Assembly: GCF_016595505.1 (NCBI RefSeq)
Contig: NZ_JAENIL010000024.1
Span: 1 to 64,000 of the forward strand
Reading direction: 5' to 3'
Source: Pelagicoccus mobilis
GTDB taxonomy: Bacteria > Verrucomicrobiota > Verrucomicrobiia > Opitutales > Opitutaceae
Length of the DNA: 64,000 nucleotides
The notes under the pieces were generated by a model that saw nothing but the letters and a program-made list of their open reading frames with translations, ran no database searches and was not told where the DNA came from. The position numbers were made by a program, and so were the translations under genes. Below, piece by piece: positions 16,042-25,225 of this stretch (position 1 is its first letter; every line of letters starts with the position of its first letter).

Positions 16042-18177
16042 ATGAAGCAAATATTGCAGTCATATAGAAACGGTCGGCTTTGGCTGGCAGATGTGCCTGG
16101 CCCTAAGTGCGGCGAGTGTGACGTTAAGATAAGAGTTGAGTCCTCCGTGGTATCGGCGGGTACGGAAAAGCGGATGGTAGATCTCGCGAAGTCGAGCCTG
16201 TTGCAAAAGGCGATGAAGCGTCCGGATCAGGTGCAACGGATCATCCAGAAAATTCGGGCGGAGGGTCTGGCTGCGACTTGGGAACAAGTGAATGCGAGGT
16301 TGGATGCCCCAGTGCCTTTGGGCTACTCGCTTTGCGGGACGGTGGTTGAAACGGGCGTGGGCGCTTCGGACTTCGTGGTGGGGAAAAGGGTTGCCGCAGC
16401 CGGAGCCGGGTTTGCGTCGCACGCCCAGTTTGTGACGGTTCCCAGAAATCTGGTTGCTAAGCTTCCCACGGGTCTCACGACCGAAGAGGGGGCGTTTGGA
16501 ACGGTTGGTGCGATTGCGATGCAAGCGGTACGTCAGGCCGAGGTGGCGGTTGGCGAGTATGTTGGGGTGATTGGGCTCGGACTGATTGGAAACTTGGTGG
16601 CTCAGATCTGTGTGGCTGCGGGAGCTCGAGTGGCGGCGACTGACTTGGACTCGGTTAAGCGCGATCTAGCTTCGGAGTTGGGGGTAGAGCAGGTCGGGCT
16701 GGACATCCGCGAAGTGGCGTTGCGTCTCGCTCTCGAGCGGGGACTCGACAAGATCATTATTGCGGCTGGCACGCAAAGCTCCGCTCTTATTCGGGCTTGT
16801 CCTGCGGCGTTGCGACACCGTGGACGCATTATCGTTTTGGGCTTTGTCGGCATGGATTGTCCGCATCAGGATTTCTATGACAAGGAGATCGAGTTGCGCA
16901 TGTCGATGTCGTATGGACCGGGTCGATACGATCCTGAATACGAGGAACGGGGGCATGACTATCCTTACTCTTACGTTCGGTGGACGGAGCAGCGAAACAT
17001 CGAGTCGTTTCTTCACTTGGTCGCCCAGGGGAGGATAGATGTGAGCAAGCTTGTTACGCATCGCTTTAGTTTTGAAAACGCTCTTGATGCTTATGAGTTA
17101 TTGGAAAGCAAAACTCAGTTTATGGGCATCGTGCTGGACTATCCTAGCTCTTCGGTTGAGGGGGGCGAGCGTGATCATTCGACTACGGAGACCGGCTTGA
17201 AAAACGATGCGAATCAGGGGGATCCTTGCTTGGCGTTGATTGGAGCCGGGAATTTCGCCAAGGGCATTATTGCTCCGCTACTTAAGCGTTTGAAGGTTCC
17301 TGTGCACGCTGTTGCTACGACTCGTGGGGCTTCGGCTAAAAATAGTGCAGAGCATCTGAACGCTGAGTTCGCAACGACAGATGTAGAAACAGCGATTTCC
17401 GATGCTTCGGTGACTCATGTGCTTATCGCGACTCGCCATGAGGCTCATGCGTCGCTCGCAGAGCAGGCTTTGAGGGCGGGCAAGCTCGTACATGTGGAGA
17501 AGCCGTTGTGCACGAGCCGCGAACAGCTTGGAATGCTGAAGGAAACGGTTGCCGAACTTAGAGCTGAAGGCCGTATCAACGTTGGGTTTAATCGAAGATT
17601 TTCTCCAGTCGGGAATCTGATGGTAAAGGAACTTCGGGCCAATGCTGACAGTCCGATGACTGTTACCTTCAGAGTAAACGCGGGAAGCTTGGATCCCGAC
17701 CACTGGTTTTATCAGGATCCTGGAGGTCGGCTTACGGCAGAGGGATGTCACTTCATCGACTATTGCATGTTTCTCGTGAACCGTCCTGTGCTTTCTGTTT
17801 CCTGCGCTCAGCAGGGGCAGTCTGGTCGTGCGTTTGACAGTTTTGTGATCACGTTGGTGTTCGAAGACGGATCTCAAGGGGTAATCGTGTATTCAGGGCA
17901 AGGAGACAGATCTTTGTCGAAAGAACGCATCGAAGTCTATCAAGCCGGGACAAGCTGGATCTTGGATGACTGGGCGAAGCTCTGGAAGTTCAGCAATGGG
18001 GCTCGGTCCAAGATCTACTCGGGAAAACAGGAGAAAGGGTGGCGTGAGGAACTGGAGCACTTTCTAGGGATCGAGGAAAGACCGGATCTCGCTCCCTCTT
18101 GGAGCTCGATCGTGAATGTGCACCGAGTGATGTTCGATACATTGGATACGGCTTTGGGAGCTAGTGTTACACGATGA
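16042..18177 (+). CDS. Bi-domain oxidoreductase: zinc-type dehydrogenase fused to Gfo/Idh/MocA
   Basis: This 711-residue fusion has an MDR (alcohol dehydrogenase-like) part at about 1-375, with VSAGTEKR, PLGYSLCGTVVE and the nucleotide-binding GVIGLGLIGNL near 174. A Gfo/Idh/MocA part lies at about 395-705, with LALIGAGNFAKG and the catalytic-type VEKPLC near 486. Such fusions are known in polysaccharide loci, where they are thought to alter an NDP-sugar or the lipid-linked sugar. The substrate is not known. The last four bases overlap the next gene (ATGA), so translation is coupled. Confidence 0.85.
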   Translation: MKQILQSYRNGRLWLADVPGPKCGECDVKIRVESSVVSAGTEKRMVDLAKSSLLQKAMKRPDQVQRIIQKIRAEGLAATWEQVNARLDAPVPLGYSLCGTVVETGVGASDFVVGKRVAAAGAGFASHAQFVTVPRNLVAKLPTGLTTEEGAFGTVGAIAMQAVRQAEVAVGEYVGVIGLGLIGNLVAQICVAAGARVAATDLDSVKRDLASELGVEQVGLDIREVALRLALERGLDKIIIAAGTQSSALIRACPAALRHRGRIIVLGFVGMDCPHQDFYDKEIELRMSMSYGPGRYDPEYEERGHDYPYSYVRWTEQRNIESFLHLVAQGRIDVSKLVTHRFSFENALDAYELLESKTQFMGIVLDYPSSSVEGGERDHSTTETGLKNDANQGDPCLALIGAGNFAKGIIAPLLKRLKVPVHAVATTRGASAKNSAEHLNAEFATTDVETAISDASVTHVLIATRHEAHASLAEQALRAGKLVHVEKPLCTSREQLGMLKETVAELRAEGRINVGFNRRFSPVGNLMVKELRANADSPMTVTFRVNAGSLDPDHWFYQDPGGRLTAEGCHFIDYCMFLVNRPVLSVSCAQQGQSGRAFDSFVITLVFEDGSQGVIVYSGQGDRSLSKERIEVYQAGTSWILDDWAKLWKFSNGARSKIYSGKQEKGWREELEHFLGIEERPDLAPSWSSIVNVHRVMFDTLDTALGASVTR

Positions 18178-19376
18178 AAATTCTTGTTTGCTACACTCGT
18201 TTTCCATGGCCCCTCAACAAAGGGGACATGTTGACTGTGTATAAATTGTTGGAGTTTCTCTCCGGCAATCATGAGGTCGATTTGTTAACGGCCAAGCCGC
18301 TGGATGAAAGCTATTTGGAGTATCTACCCGAGCGACTCGGCGAAGTGCATATGGTGAGTGACTCGATGGTGTCGCGTATCCCGCGCTCTGCTCGGTCCTT
18401 ATTTACAGACAGATGCTTGCAGGTCGATGCGTTCATGAGCGGTTCTTTTATCGAGGAGCGTCAGAGATTGTTGGATACTGGGAATTACGATCTTGTTTAC
18501 TCGCACTATATCCGGTCCTTTGGGCATGAGGACTTTGACAGTCATGGAGCCCGCAAGGTGATCGGTCTGCAGTTGTCGCATCAAGCTCACTTTGAGAAGG
18601 CGGCTAAGAATGAAAGCAATGCCATCCGCCGCTGGTTGTACGCCAAGGAGACCGAGAGGCTCAAGGTTTGGGAAAGTCGAATCGCGGGTTATAACGATCT
18701 CATTCATTTGATATCGCAAAGAGACTTGGAGGGGATCGATAACAATGATGCGTGGAGCTCTCGCGTATTCTTCAACCCTCACGGGGTGGACGAAAAGAAG
18801 TTTGTTCCATCTCCGGAGTCGCGGGTCGAGGGGCGAGTCGTGTTTACGGGCAACCTTGGGTTTCAGGCAAATGAAGATGCGGTGGTAATGCTGACAGAGG
18901 AGATTTGGCCTCACATCGAGAGGGAGTGTCCCAATGCCGAGTTGCTGGTGGCTGGCGCTCGTCCGACCGCAACGGTTCGAGCGGCTGTGGGGGCTGTTCG
19001 CAATGGGACTTTGGTGGCGTCTCCGGAAGATATGGTAGAAGTGATCCAATCGGGGGATGTCGCTGTTGACCCTTTGCGGGTCGGAGCGGGGCTTCAGAAT
19101 AAGATTCTTGAAGCGATGGCTTGCGGTCTTCCTGTGGTTGCCACGCCACTGGCTAATGGAGGAATCGGCGCGAGGGATAGAAGAGAGATTATAATCGAGT
19201 CGGATCCCCGCTCGTTTGCGGACGAGGTTATCTGTTTGATTAATGATCGTGAACGTAATGCTGAGCTTGGGGTGAAGGCTCGCGATTTCATCGAGAAGTT
19301 GTGGACGTGGGAGTATCATTTTCAGCAGCTAGAGGAGCGCTGGACCGGGCTTGTGAACGAAAAGGCGATGGCGTAG
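18174..19376 (+). CDS. Glycosyltransferase (GT4-type, related to the PEP-CTERM/XrtA-associated TIGR03087 group)
   Basis: The 400-residue GT-B enzyme starts with MKILVCYTRFPWPLNKGDM, typical of a bacterial exopolysaccharide group. Its C-terminal domain has FTGNLGFQANEDAV and the donor-binding stretch VDPLRVGAGLQNKILEAMA followed by GLPVVATPLANGGIG (about 298-330). It overlaps the previous gene by 4 bp and the next by 1 bp, so the three are translationally coupled. No exosortase or PEP-CTERM protein is seen in the window, so the link to that system is by sequence type only. Confidence 0.85.
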   Translation: MKILVCYTRFPWPLNKGDMLTVYKLLEFLSGNHEVDLLTAKPLDESYLEYLPERLGEVHMVSDSMVSRIPRSARSLFTDRCLQVDAFMSGSFIEERQRLLDTGNYDLVYSHYIRSFGHEDFDSHGARKVIGLQLSHQAHFEKAAKNESNAIRRWLYAKETERLKVWESRIAGYNDLIHLISQRDLEGIDNNDAWSSRVFFNPHGVDEKKFVPSPESRVEGRVVFTGNLGFQANEDAVVMLTEEIWPHIERECPNAELLVAGARPTATVRAAVGAVRNGTLVASPEDMVEVIQSGDVAVDPLRVGAGLQNKILEAMACGLPVVATPLANGGIGARDRREIIIESDPRSFADEVICLINDRERNAELGVKARDFIEKLWTWEYHFQQLEERWTGLVNEKAMA

Positions 19377-21082
19377 TGATTTCATCTTTGGAACAGATAG
19401 GGCCGCACTTGCGTTCGGTTCGTAGATTGAAGCGGAGCCAGCTGGTTGGCCGCTTGTTGATGCGTTCCCGACAGGTGCGGATCGGCCTTCTGGGAGTGGA
19501 TCGAGTGCTTCCAAGGTCTCGCCATGAGCTTGCCTCTGACTGGGAGCAACGCATCGATCGGTTTTCAGCGAATCGGGTAAGCCCACCGCTTCGGCCATGG
19601 GGCGATGTGGCAGGCCTGAGGTTTCGAGGGAATGCTGCTTGGCTCGCTGGAAATTCGGGACGAACGATGCAGCACAAGCGAGATTTAGCCCGGTTGGAGC
19701 TTCATTATCATGACTTCATGAAGCAAGGCATCATGGAGCCAAGCGAAGCATGGGAGTTTCTCAGCGGATACCTAAGTGAGCATCGGAATCGCGCGGCGGA
19801 CTCAACGAACGAATGGCATCCGTACTCGGTATCCAATCGCTTGGCATCGTGGCTAGAGTTTCTGGCCCATGCGCCTTCGCCGGATGAAGCTGAGCTTCGA
19901 GAAACTTTGGCGAACGAATGCCTTTTGTTGGCGGACTTTGTGACCTGGCTTCTAGAGCGAGATATCGAGGCGAATCACCTATTGAAGAATCTGTGGAGTA
20001 TCGCGTTGTGCGACCTTCTGCTCAGTCCGGACGAAAAGCGTATCGAAAGTTCGGTTAGGGCTTATGTCGCTGAGCTAGAGCGACAGGTGCTTCCCGATGG
20101 CGGACACTATGAGCTTTCACCAATGTACCACGCCAAGTTGCTGTTGGATGCGCGTTCGATCGAAACCTTGCTCGATGAGTCAGACGAGTCGGCTCGTTCC
20201 CTCCGAAAGATAGCTGGGAAGGCGGCTTCGTGGCTCGAGAGCTTCCGTATGTCCGAGGACGCTTGGGCGAATGTGAATGACTCTTGGACAGTGCCGGAAC
20301 TAGCGAAGCGTATATGGAATGATGATACATGGAAGCCAGTGTCAGGCCTCAAGCATTTGGAAAATTCTGGATTTGTCCGAGGAACGATGAGCGATTGGAA
20401 TTGGCTGTTCGATGTAGGAGGTGTAAGCCCGTCATTCAATCCGGGTCATAGTCATTCGGATGCTCTTTCGATTGTGCTTTATCACGGTGGAACACCGGTG
20501 ATTGTGGATCCGGGGGTTTTGCACTATTCACCAAACGACGAGCGTCAGTTCCTAAAATCCTGTCACGCCCACAATGGGCCTTGCACTCGGTATTCCGATC
20601 ATACCGAGTTTATCGGGACTTTTCGTGTGGGAAGTTCAGGGAAGGCGAAGTTCGAGGAGATGTCTTTCGAGGGAGATGAACAACGAGCGAGCGCGACCTT
20701 GGATGGATATCGTGAAGTGAATGTGCGGCGTGATGTCATGTTTCGGTACGAACGTGCCAAAATTACGGATACGTGGCGGTCGAACGGGGAGGAAAAGCCC
20801 GCGATATGGTCTCGTTTCCTTTGGAATGCCGTACTCTCTGATGTCGAGGATTGCCGGGTCGAAGCGAATCGGATCGTGTTACGGTTTAGCCCGCCAGAAG
20901 GAGGCAAGCAATTTGAGCTAGAGGTGAGGGTGTCGGGCGTATCGGACCCTCGATTGGGGGTTCAGGAATCCTTCTTTTCCGACGAGTTCGGAAAAAAGCT
21001 TTCGGGCGTGGAGACGATCGTCACGGGGAACGTGCGAGATGAGATGGCTCAAGTTTTTACGATGATTCGAGGCGTCGACTAG
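19376..21082 (+). CDS. Heparinase II/III-family protein (polysaccharide lyase-like)
   Basis: The likely start is the GTG at 19376, which overlaps the TAG of the glycosyltransferase, giving 568 residues; the frame is open further upstream. The N-terminal half is an alpha-helical toroid (LVTWLLERDIEANHLLKNLW-like region). The C-terminal beta-sandwich carries the family signature NPGHSHSDALSIVLYHGGTP, VIVDPGV and SCHAHNGP (from about 354). Enzymes of this family cleave uronic-acid polymers by beta-elimination. In synthesis loci such proteins may trim or epimerise the polymer. No signal peptide is evident from the GTG, so its location is unclear. Confidence 0.85.
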   Translation: MISSLEQIGPHLRSVRRLKRSQLVGRLLMRSRQVRIGLLGVDRVLPRSRHELASDWEQRIDRFSANRVSPPLRPWGDVAGLRFRGNAAWLAGNSGRTMQHKRDLARLELHYHDFMKQGIMEPSEAWEFLSGYLSEHRNRAADSTNEWHPYSVSNRLASWLEFLAHAPSPDEAELRETLANECLLLADFVTWLLERDIEANHLLKNLWSIALCDLLLSPDEKRIESSVRAYVAELERQVLPDGGHYELSPMYHAKLLLDARSIETLLDESDESARSLRKIAGKAASWLESFRMSEDAWANVNDSWTVPELAKRIWNDDTWKPVSGLKHLENSGFVRGTMSDWNWLFDVGGVSPSFNPGHSHSDALSIVLYHGGTPVIVDPGVLHYSPNDERQFLKSCHAHNGPCTRYSDHTEFIGTFRVGSSGKAKFEEMSFEGDEQRASATLDGYREVNVRRDVMFRYERAKITDTWRSNGEEKPAIWSRFLWNAVLSDVEDCRVEANRIVLRFSPPEGGKQFELEVRVSGVSDPRLGVQESFFSDEFGKKLSGVETIVTGNVRDEMAQVFTMIRGVD

Positions 21083-21184
21083 ACGCACTAGACTGAAGCG
21101 GCTATTGGTCGGGTAAATGGTATCGACTATTGGGATACGTATTCGGACTAACGCTTTATTAAGATAACTGCCAAGAGAACTACT

Positions 21185-22525
21185 ATGAAAATCGGGATAT
21201 TTGGACTGGGGTATGTAGGGCTTACCACGGGCGCTTGCATGTTGCGAAGTGGCTTTGACGTGATTGGATATGAGATTTCTGACATCAAGCGCAAAGAGCT
21301 TGCTAGCGGTCGAGTGCCGCTTTGTGAACCAGGGGTAGGTCCTGTTGTCATTGCTGGAATCTCAGAAGGCAGGTTTCGGGTGGCGGATCACCCAAGCAAG
21401 GATGATCTGCCAGATGTGTTCTTCATTTCCGTGGGGACGCCCAGCGACGATCGAGGCGGTACTAATCTGAAGGCGGTTAACAGCGTGTTCTCGACCCTGG
21501 CGGACATGAGGTCGGATCTGGCTCTAAAGGGATCGGAGATCGTGCTCCGAAGCACGGTGCCCCCTGGCACCCTGGAGGTTTTTGCGCGGAAGTTTGAGGC
21601 TTTGTTTCGCGTGGTCCCTGTGGCGTTCTATCCTGAGTTTTTGAGGGAGGGAACCGCGATCAAGGATTTCGAGAATCCCCCGCAGACAGTGGTGGGAAAG
21701 CTGGCGAACTCGCCCAATCCGACAAAACTGATATCGATCTTCGAGCACCTCGACTTCGAGTATCGAGTTGTAGATGCAGTTTCGGCGGAGACTCTCAAGT
21801 TTGCGTGTAACGGATTTCATGCGTTGAAGATCTGTTTTGCTAACGAATTGGGCCGAATCGTATCCTCCTTTGGAGGAAATCCGCGGGAAGTCATGGAGTT
21901 GTTTGTGAAGGATACGCAGCTCAATATCTCGCCTCGCTATCTGCTTCCTGGCGCTCCGTTTGGGGGGTCGTGCCTGCCCAAGGAGACGCGATCGTTGCGC
22001 AATCTTAGCGCCAGCCGTGGCTTGCAGACTCCGACTATCTGCTCCTGTGAGGAGAGTAACCAGTCCCATTTCTCGTATGTGATCGATTGCATTCTCGCCC
22101 TTAACCCGAAGCGTTTGGCGATCTTGGGATTGGCGTTCAAGAAGGACACGGACGACATTCGCGAGAGTCCTACGGTAGAGATTCTCTATCGCCTCGCGGC
22201 CTATGGCGGCATCGAGTTCAGTGTTCACGATTACTTGGTGCGCCCTGAAACCGCGTTTGGCGTGAATCAACGATTGCTCGATAAGCTGATTTCGCTGCCG
22301 AAAATTTCGTTTAGCAATCGTGTTGGCGAGGTGCTCGAAGGAGCGGACACGATTTTGATAATGCACACCGACAAGCGATATGAGTTGGTGACTCGAAACT
22401 TGGAATGCCCAATCATTGACGTGGCGCGCTGGGAAGGAATGTCGCGGGCAAATACAGTCGGTATTCTGGAGTCTCGCCGTTCGTCAGGGGCGGGTGTGGG
22501 AATCGCCAACAAGGTTTCGATGTAG
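21185..22525 (+). CDS. Nucleotide-sugar 6-dehydrogenase, AlgD-like (GDP-mannose type)
   Basis: This 446-residue enzyme oxidises a nucleotide sugar to the uronic acid in two NAD+-dependent steps. The N-terminal Rossmann domain begins KIGIFGLGYVGLTTGACM. The catalytic cysteine is Cys263 in PFGGSCLPKETRSL. NGFHALKICFANE and the LPGAPFGGSCLPKE context are closer to GDP-mannose dehydrogenase (NTWHALKV-FANE; FAFGGSCLPKD) than to UDP-glucose dehydrogenase. So GDP-mannuronate is the favoured product, although UDP-glucuronate is not excluded. It would supply the acidic sugar of the polymer, consistent with the uronate-lyase-like gene just upstream. Confidence 0.85.
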   Translation: MKIGIFGLGYVGLTTGACMLRSGFDVIGYEISDIKRKELASGRVPLCEPGVGPVVIAGISEGRFRVADHPSKDDLPDVFFISVGTPSDDRGGTNLKAVNSVFSTLADMRSDLALKGSEIVLRSTVPPGTLEVFARKFEALFRVVPVAFYPEFLREGTAIKDFENPPQTVVGKLANSPNPTKLISIFEHLDFEYRVVDAVSAETLKFACNGFHALKICFANELGRIVSSFGGNPREVMELFVKDTQLNISPRYLLPGAPFGGSCLPKETRSLRNLSASRGLQTPTICSCEESNQSHFSYVIDCILALNPKRLAILGLAFKKDTDDIRESPTVEILYRLAAYGGIEFSVHDYLVRPETAFGVNQRLLDKLISLPKISFSNRVGEVLEGADTILIMHTDKRYELVTRNLECPIIDVARWEGMSRANTVGILESRRSSGAGVGIANKVSM

Positions 22526-22636
22526 GCGAATGCCCCGGGCGGCCGTAGCACGGCTAATATGTACGGGGTTCGGATTAAGGTCTAATGTCGATAGACTTCT
22601 ATAGCGGGTATGATACACAATGAAGGGCATTCGCGA

Positions 22637-25030
22637 ATGAGTCACTTTCGTTGTGTTTCGTCTTTGTCGAAGGTGATCTTCGGCATTCTTTCGATTTCAT
22701 TTTTGGGATCGGTGGCGCTTGCTCATGACTACATAGTCGTCTCGAGCGACGGCATTACGTTTCCAGCAGATGAGAATGGATACAAGATCCCGGACTTTTC
22801 GTACGCGGGATACAAGAACAGCAATGAGAGCCTTCCCACGTTTGGGGTTCACTACAGTTCTGTTGTTAACGTGGCAGCTCCGGTGGGGAACAAGGTTGTG
22901 AACCAAACGAACATCCAAAACGCGATTGATGCGGTAGAGGCTCTGCCGCTCAACGAGTATGGCTATCGAGGAGCGGTCGTGTTTGGAGCAGGAACCTGGA
23001 ACGTCGTCGATTCAGGTTACGCGTTGAGAGTCGAAGAGAGTGGCGTCGTTTTGCGTGGCGCTGGAATGGACGCTACGATTATCCAGGATTACGACAACAA
23101 CACGCCGACGGTTATCCAAATCGGTCCCCATCCGACGAATACTCCTAAAGAGATGTTTGACGAGGGGCGTGATGGTACGAAGTGGGATATCGTGTCAGAC
23201 GTCGTGCATGTGGGGGATATGAGTTTTGTTGTGGAATCGGGGCATGGTCTTCGAGTCGGCGATGAGATCATCATAGAGCACCCATGTACCGCAGAGTGGA
23301 TCAAGGCTGTGAGTAATGGAGGTGTGACAGAGGACGCTCCTTGGTCCGTGGGCGGGGTGCCGATTCGTTATTGGCGTACTGTGATGGCTGTGACGGGAGA
23401 TCGGATCACGGTCGATGTTCCGGTGTTTTATTCCCTAGTGAGATCCATCTCTCAATGTTTTGTGTATAAATACACGGGGACGTACGTCGAGAACTGCGGA
23501 ATGGAGAATCTGACTGTGGATGTCGATCACAACGGTATCAGTACTTTGGATATAGCTCCCTTTAATGGCATTCAGTTCAACAATACTAAGAACTGCTGGA
23601 TACGTGGGGTACGGGCTTTAAATTTTAGGGCGTCGGGAATCGCGTTTAATGAATCGAGGAACTTCACGGTGAGCGCTTGTGAGTCCATCGATCCGCACTC
23701 GATTGTGGACTCAGCTCGCCGCTACAATTTTAATATCCGTGGGGGGCAGAACGGATTGTACAGGGATTGCTACGCGCGTCGTGGACGTCACAGTTACGTG
23801 ACTAATGGGCATGGAATGGATTCGGGTAATGTTTATATTAACTGTGTATCCGAGGATCCATACAATGCGAGCGAGCACGGTCATCAACGCTGGTCTCACG
23901 GCTCCTTGTGGGAGAATTGCACTTTCCAAATTGTGGGAAAGCCGGAATCTCCCTATATCTTTGATGATAAGATGCTCTGGCTTGGGAATCATGGAGACAA
24001 TTCCAATGGCCACGGTTGGGCGTCCGCTACCGCGGTGGCTTACAAGTCTACGGTGATTCCTCCTGGATACGGCATCGTCGCGAAACCTCCTACGGCAATG
24101 AGCTACGAGATTGATTGTGTGGGCGATTGGAGAAGTTCGCACTTTGCTCATGGAGACTTCCCAGGCGCAATTGATATTTCGACCTCGGGAAGACTTCCCG
24201 ATAGCCTGTTCGAGGCTCAATACCTGCAACGCGGCAAGGACGGGGGATGGCCGGTGCCAGACTGGGAGTCCAATCATGAGCTGATCGACTTTGGAAAGCA
24301 GGTCACGGGAAACTATGTTTCAGCTGAGATCGTTTTGACGAACACCTCGGGGGATGTGATAAGCGGGGAAGTCGTTGAAGATTCAGACCACTATTCGATT
24401 GAGTCGGGTGCTATCATCTCCGGTCTGCCCGATGGCGAAACTCATACGGTCACATTAGAGTACGCGCCAACCACAGCTGAGCAGCATGACGCAATCGTGA
24501 CTGTTACAGGAGGCGACGGTTTGACCATCCCCGTAACGGGCTTCGCTTACAAGCTGCAAGAGGCGTTGTCCTTCCCTGCGGACGTTGGGCACTTGGTCGA
24601 TCCAATGATCGATGGTGGTTCTCACATCGAGACTACGGTCCGTGACGAAGGCGAAGCGATTTACGCGGTCAACATCGAGATTCCGGGAACGTACAAGGTC
24701 GATGTAAGCGTGAATGCTCCGATATCGGGATCGAATTCGTTCTTTGTATCCTTTGATGCGTTCCCTAGCAGCAATGAAGACATTTGGGATGTCTTGCCGC
24801 TAACGAATGGATTTGAGTCCCGTGAGATCACCGCTCGGGGCCCGACCGGCACTTTCGAGGATCCGCAATACTCCCCAGCGACTTGGTTCCTTTCTTCAGG
24901 AGTCCACTATTTGATGATACGTGGCCGCGAAGCGGGGACGCAGTTGAGGGCGATTTCCATAACGCTTGTTGAATACGAGAATCCGCCACCTATCGCTCCT
25001 TCAGGTTTGGAGGCCAAGCGACTCGATTAG
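22637..25030 (+). CDS. Secreted right-handed beta-helix (pectate-lyase-like) protein
   Basis: The ATG at 22637, with GAAGGG before it, is favoured over the ATG at 22610. The product is 797 residues with a signal peptide (VIFGILSISFLGSVALA). The beta-helix (about 80-500) shows GYRGAVVFGAGTW, ESGVVLRGAGMDATII and many N/D-rich turns such as YINCVSED and WENCTFQ. After it come an ASH/HYDIN-like Ig domain (LIDFGKQVTGNYVSAEIVLTN) and a carbohydrate-binding-like beta-sandwich. The last residues, PIAPSGLEAKRLD, look like the start of an FN3 domain cut off by the stop codon. A relative lies at 63653. It may be a lyase or epimerase, or may only bind the polymer. No catalytic residues could be fixed. 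Confidence 0.8.
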   Translation: MSHFRCVSSLSKVIFGILSISFLGSVALAHDYIVVSSDGITFPADENGYKIPDFSYAGYKNSNESLPTFGVHYSSVVNVAAPVGNKVVNQTNIQNAIDAVEALPLNEYGYRGAVVFGAGTWNVVDSGYALRVEESGVVLRGAGMDATIIQDYDNNTPTVIQIGPHPTNTPKEMFDEGRDGTKWDIVSDVVHVGDMSFVVESGHGLRVGDEIIIEHPCTAEWIKAVSNGGVTEDAPWSVGGVPIRYWRTVMAVTGDRITVDVPVFYSLVRSISQCFVYKYTGTYVENCGMENLTVDVDHNGISTLDIAPFNGIQFNNTKNCWIRGVRALNFRASGIAFNESRNFTVSACESIDPHSIVDSARRYNFNIRGGQNGLYRDCYARRGRHSYVTNGHGMDSGNVYINCVSEDPYNASEHGHQRWSHGSLWENCTFQIVGKPESPYIFDDKMLWLGNHGDNSNGHGWASATAVAYKSTVIPPGYGIVAKPPTAMSYEIDCVGDWRSSHFAHGDFPGAIDISTSGRLPDSLFEAQYLQRGKDGGWPVPDWESNHELIDFGKQVTGNYVSAEIVLTNTSGDVISGEVVEDSDHYSIESGAIISGLPDGETHTVTLEYAPTTAEQHDAIVTVTGGDGLTIPVTGFAYKLQEALSFPADVGHLVDPMIDGGSHIETTVRDEGEAIYAVNIEIPGTYKVDVSVNAPISGSNSFFVSFDAFPSSNEDIWDVLPLTNGFESREITARGPTGTFEDPQYSPATWFLSSGVHYLMIRGREAGTQLRAISITLVEYENPPPIAPSGLEAKRLD

Positions 25031-25225
25031 TCGATGGCCCGGCGAGTCCCTTGGGGATCTCGATAGTCCAATCGCTAGGGCGGTTGGTGGACTTTCGCTC
25101 ACGTAGAGCTGTAATCGTTTTAACAATACAAAACAATATAACCCCACGTCGTTGAGACAGTCGACTTGGCTGAGTCAGTGGCGAGACGGTTGGTTAATCC
25201 GCAATCATAAATTCCTACATATATT

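Noticed and set aside
18174-19376. PEP-CTERM/exosortase system
   Set aside because: The glycosyltransferase resembles a group linked to that system, but no exosortase or PEP-CTERM tail is seen in the window.
4100-21162. Shared 13-mer TAACGCTTTATTA at about 4100 and 21150
   Set aside because: A 13-bp match is expected by chance in 64 kb, and the second copy lacks the hairpin.
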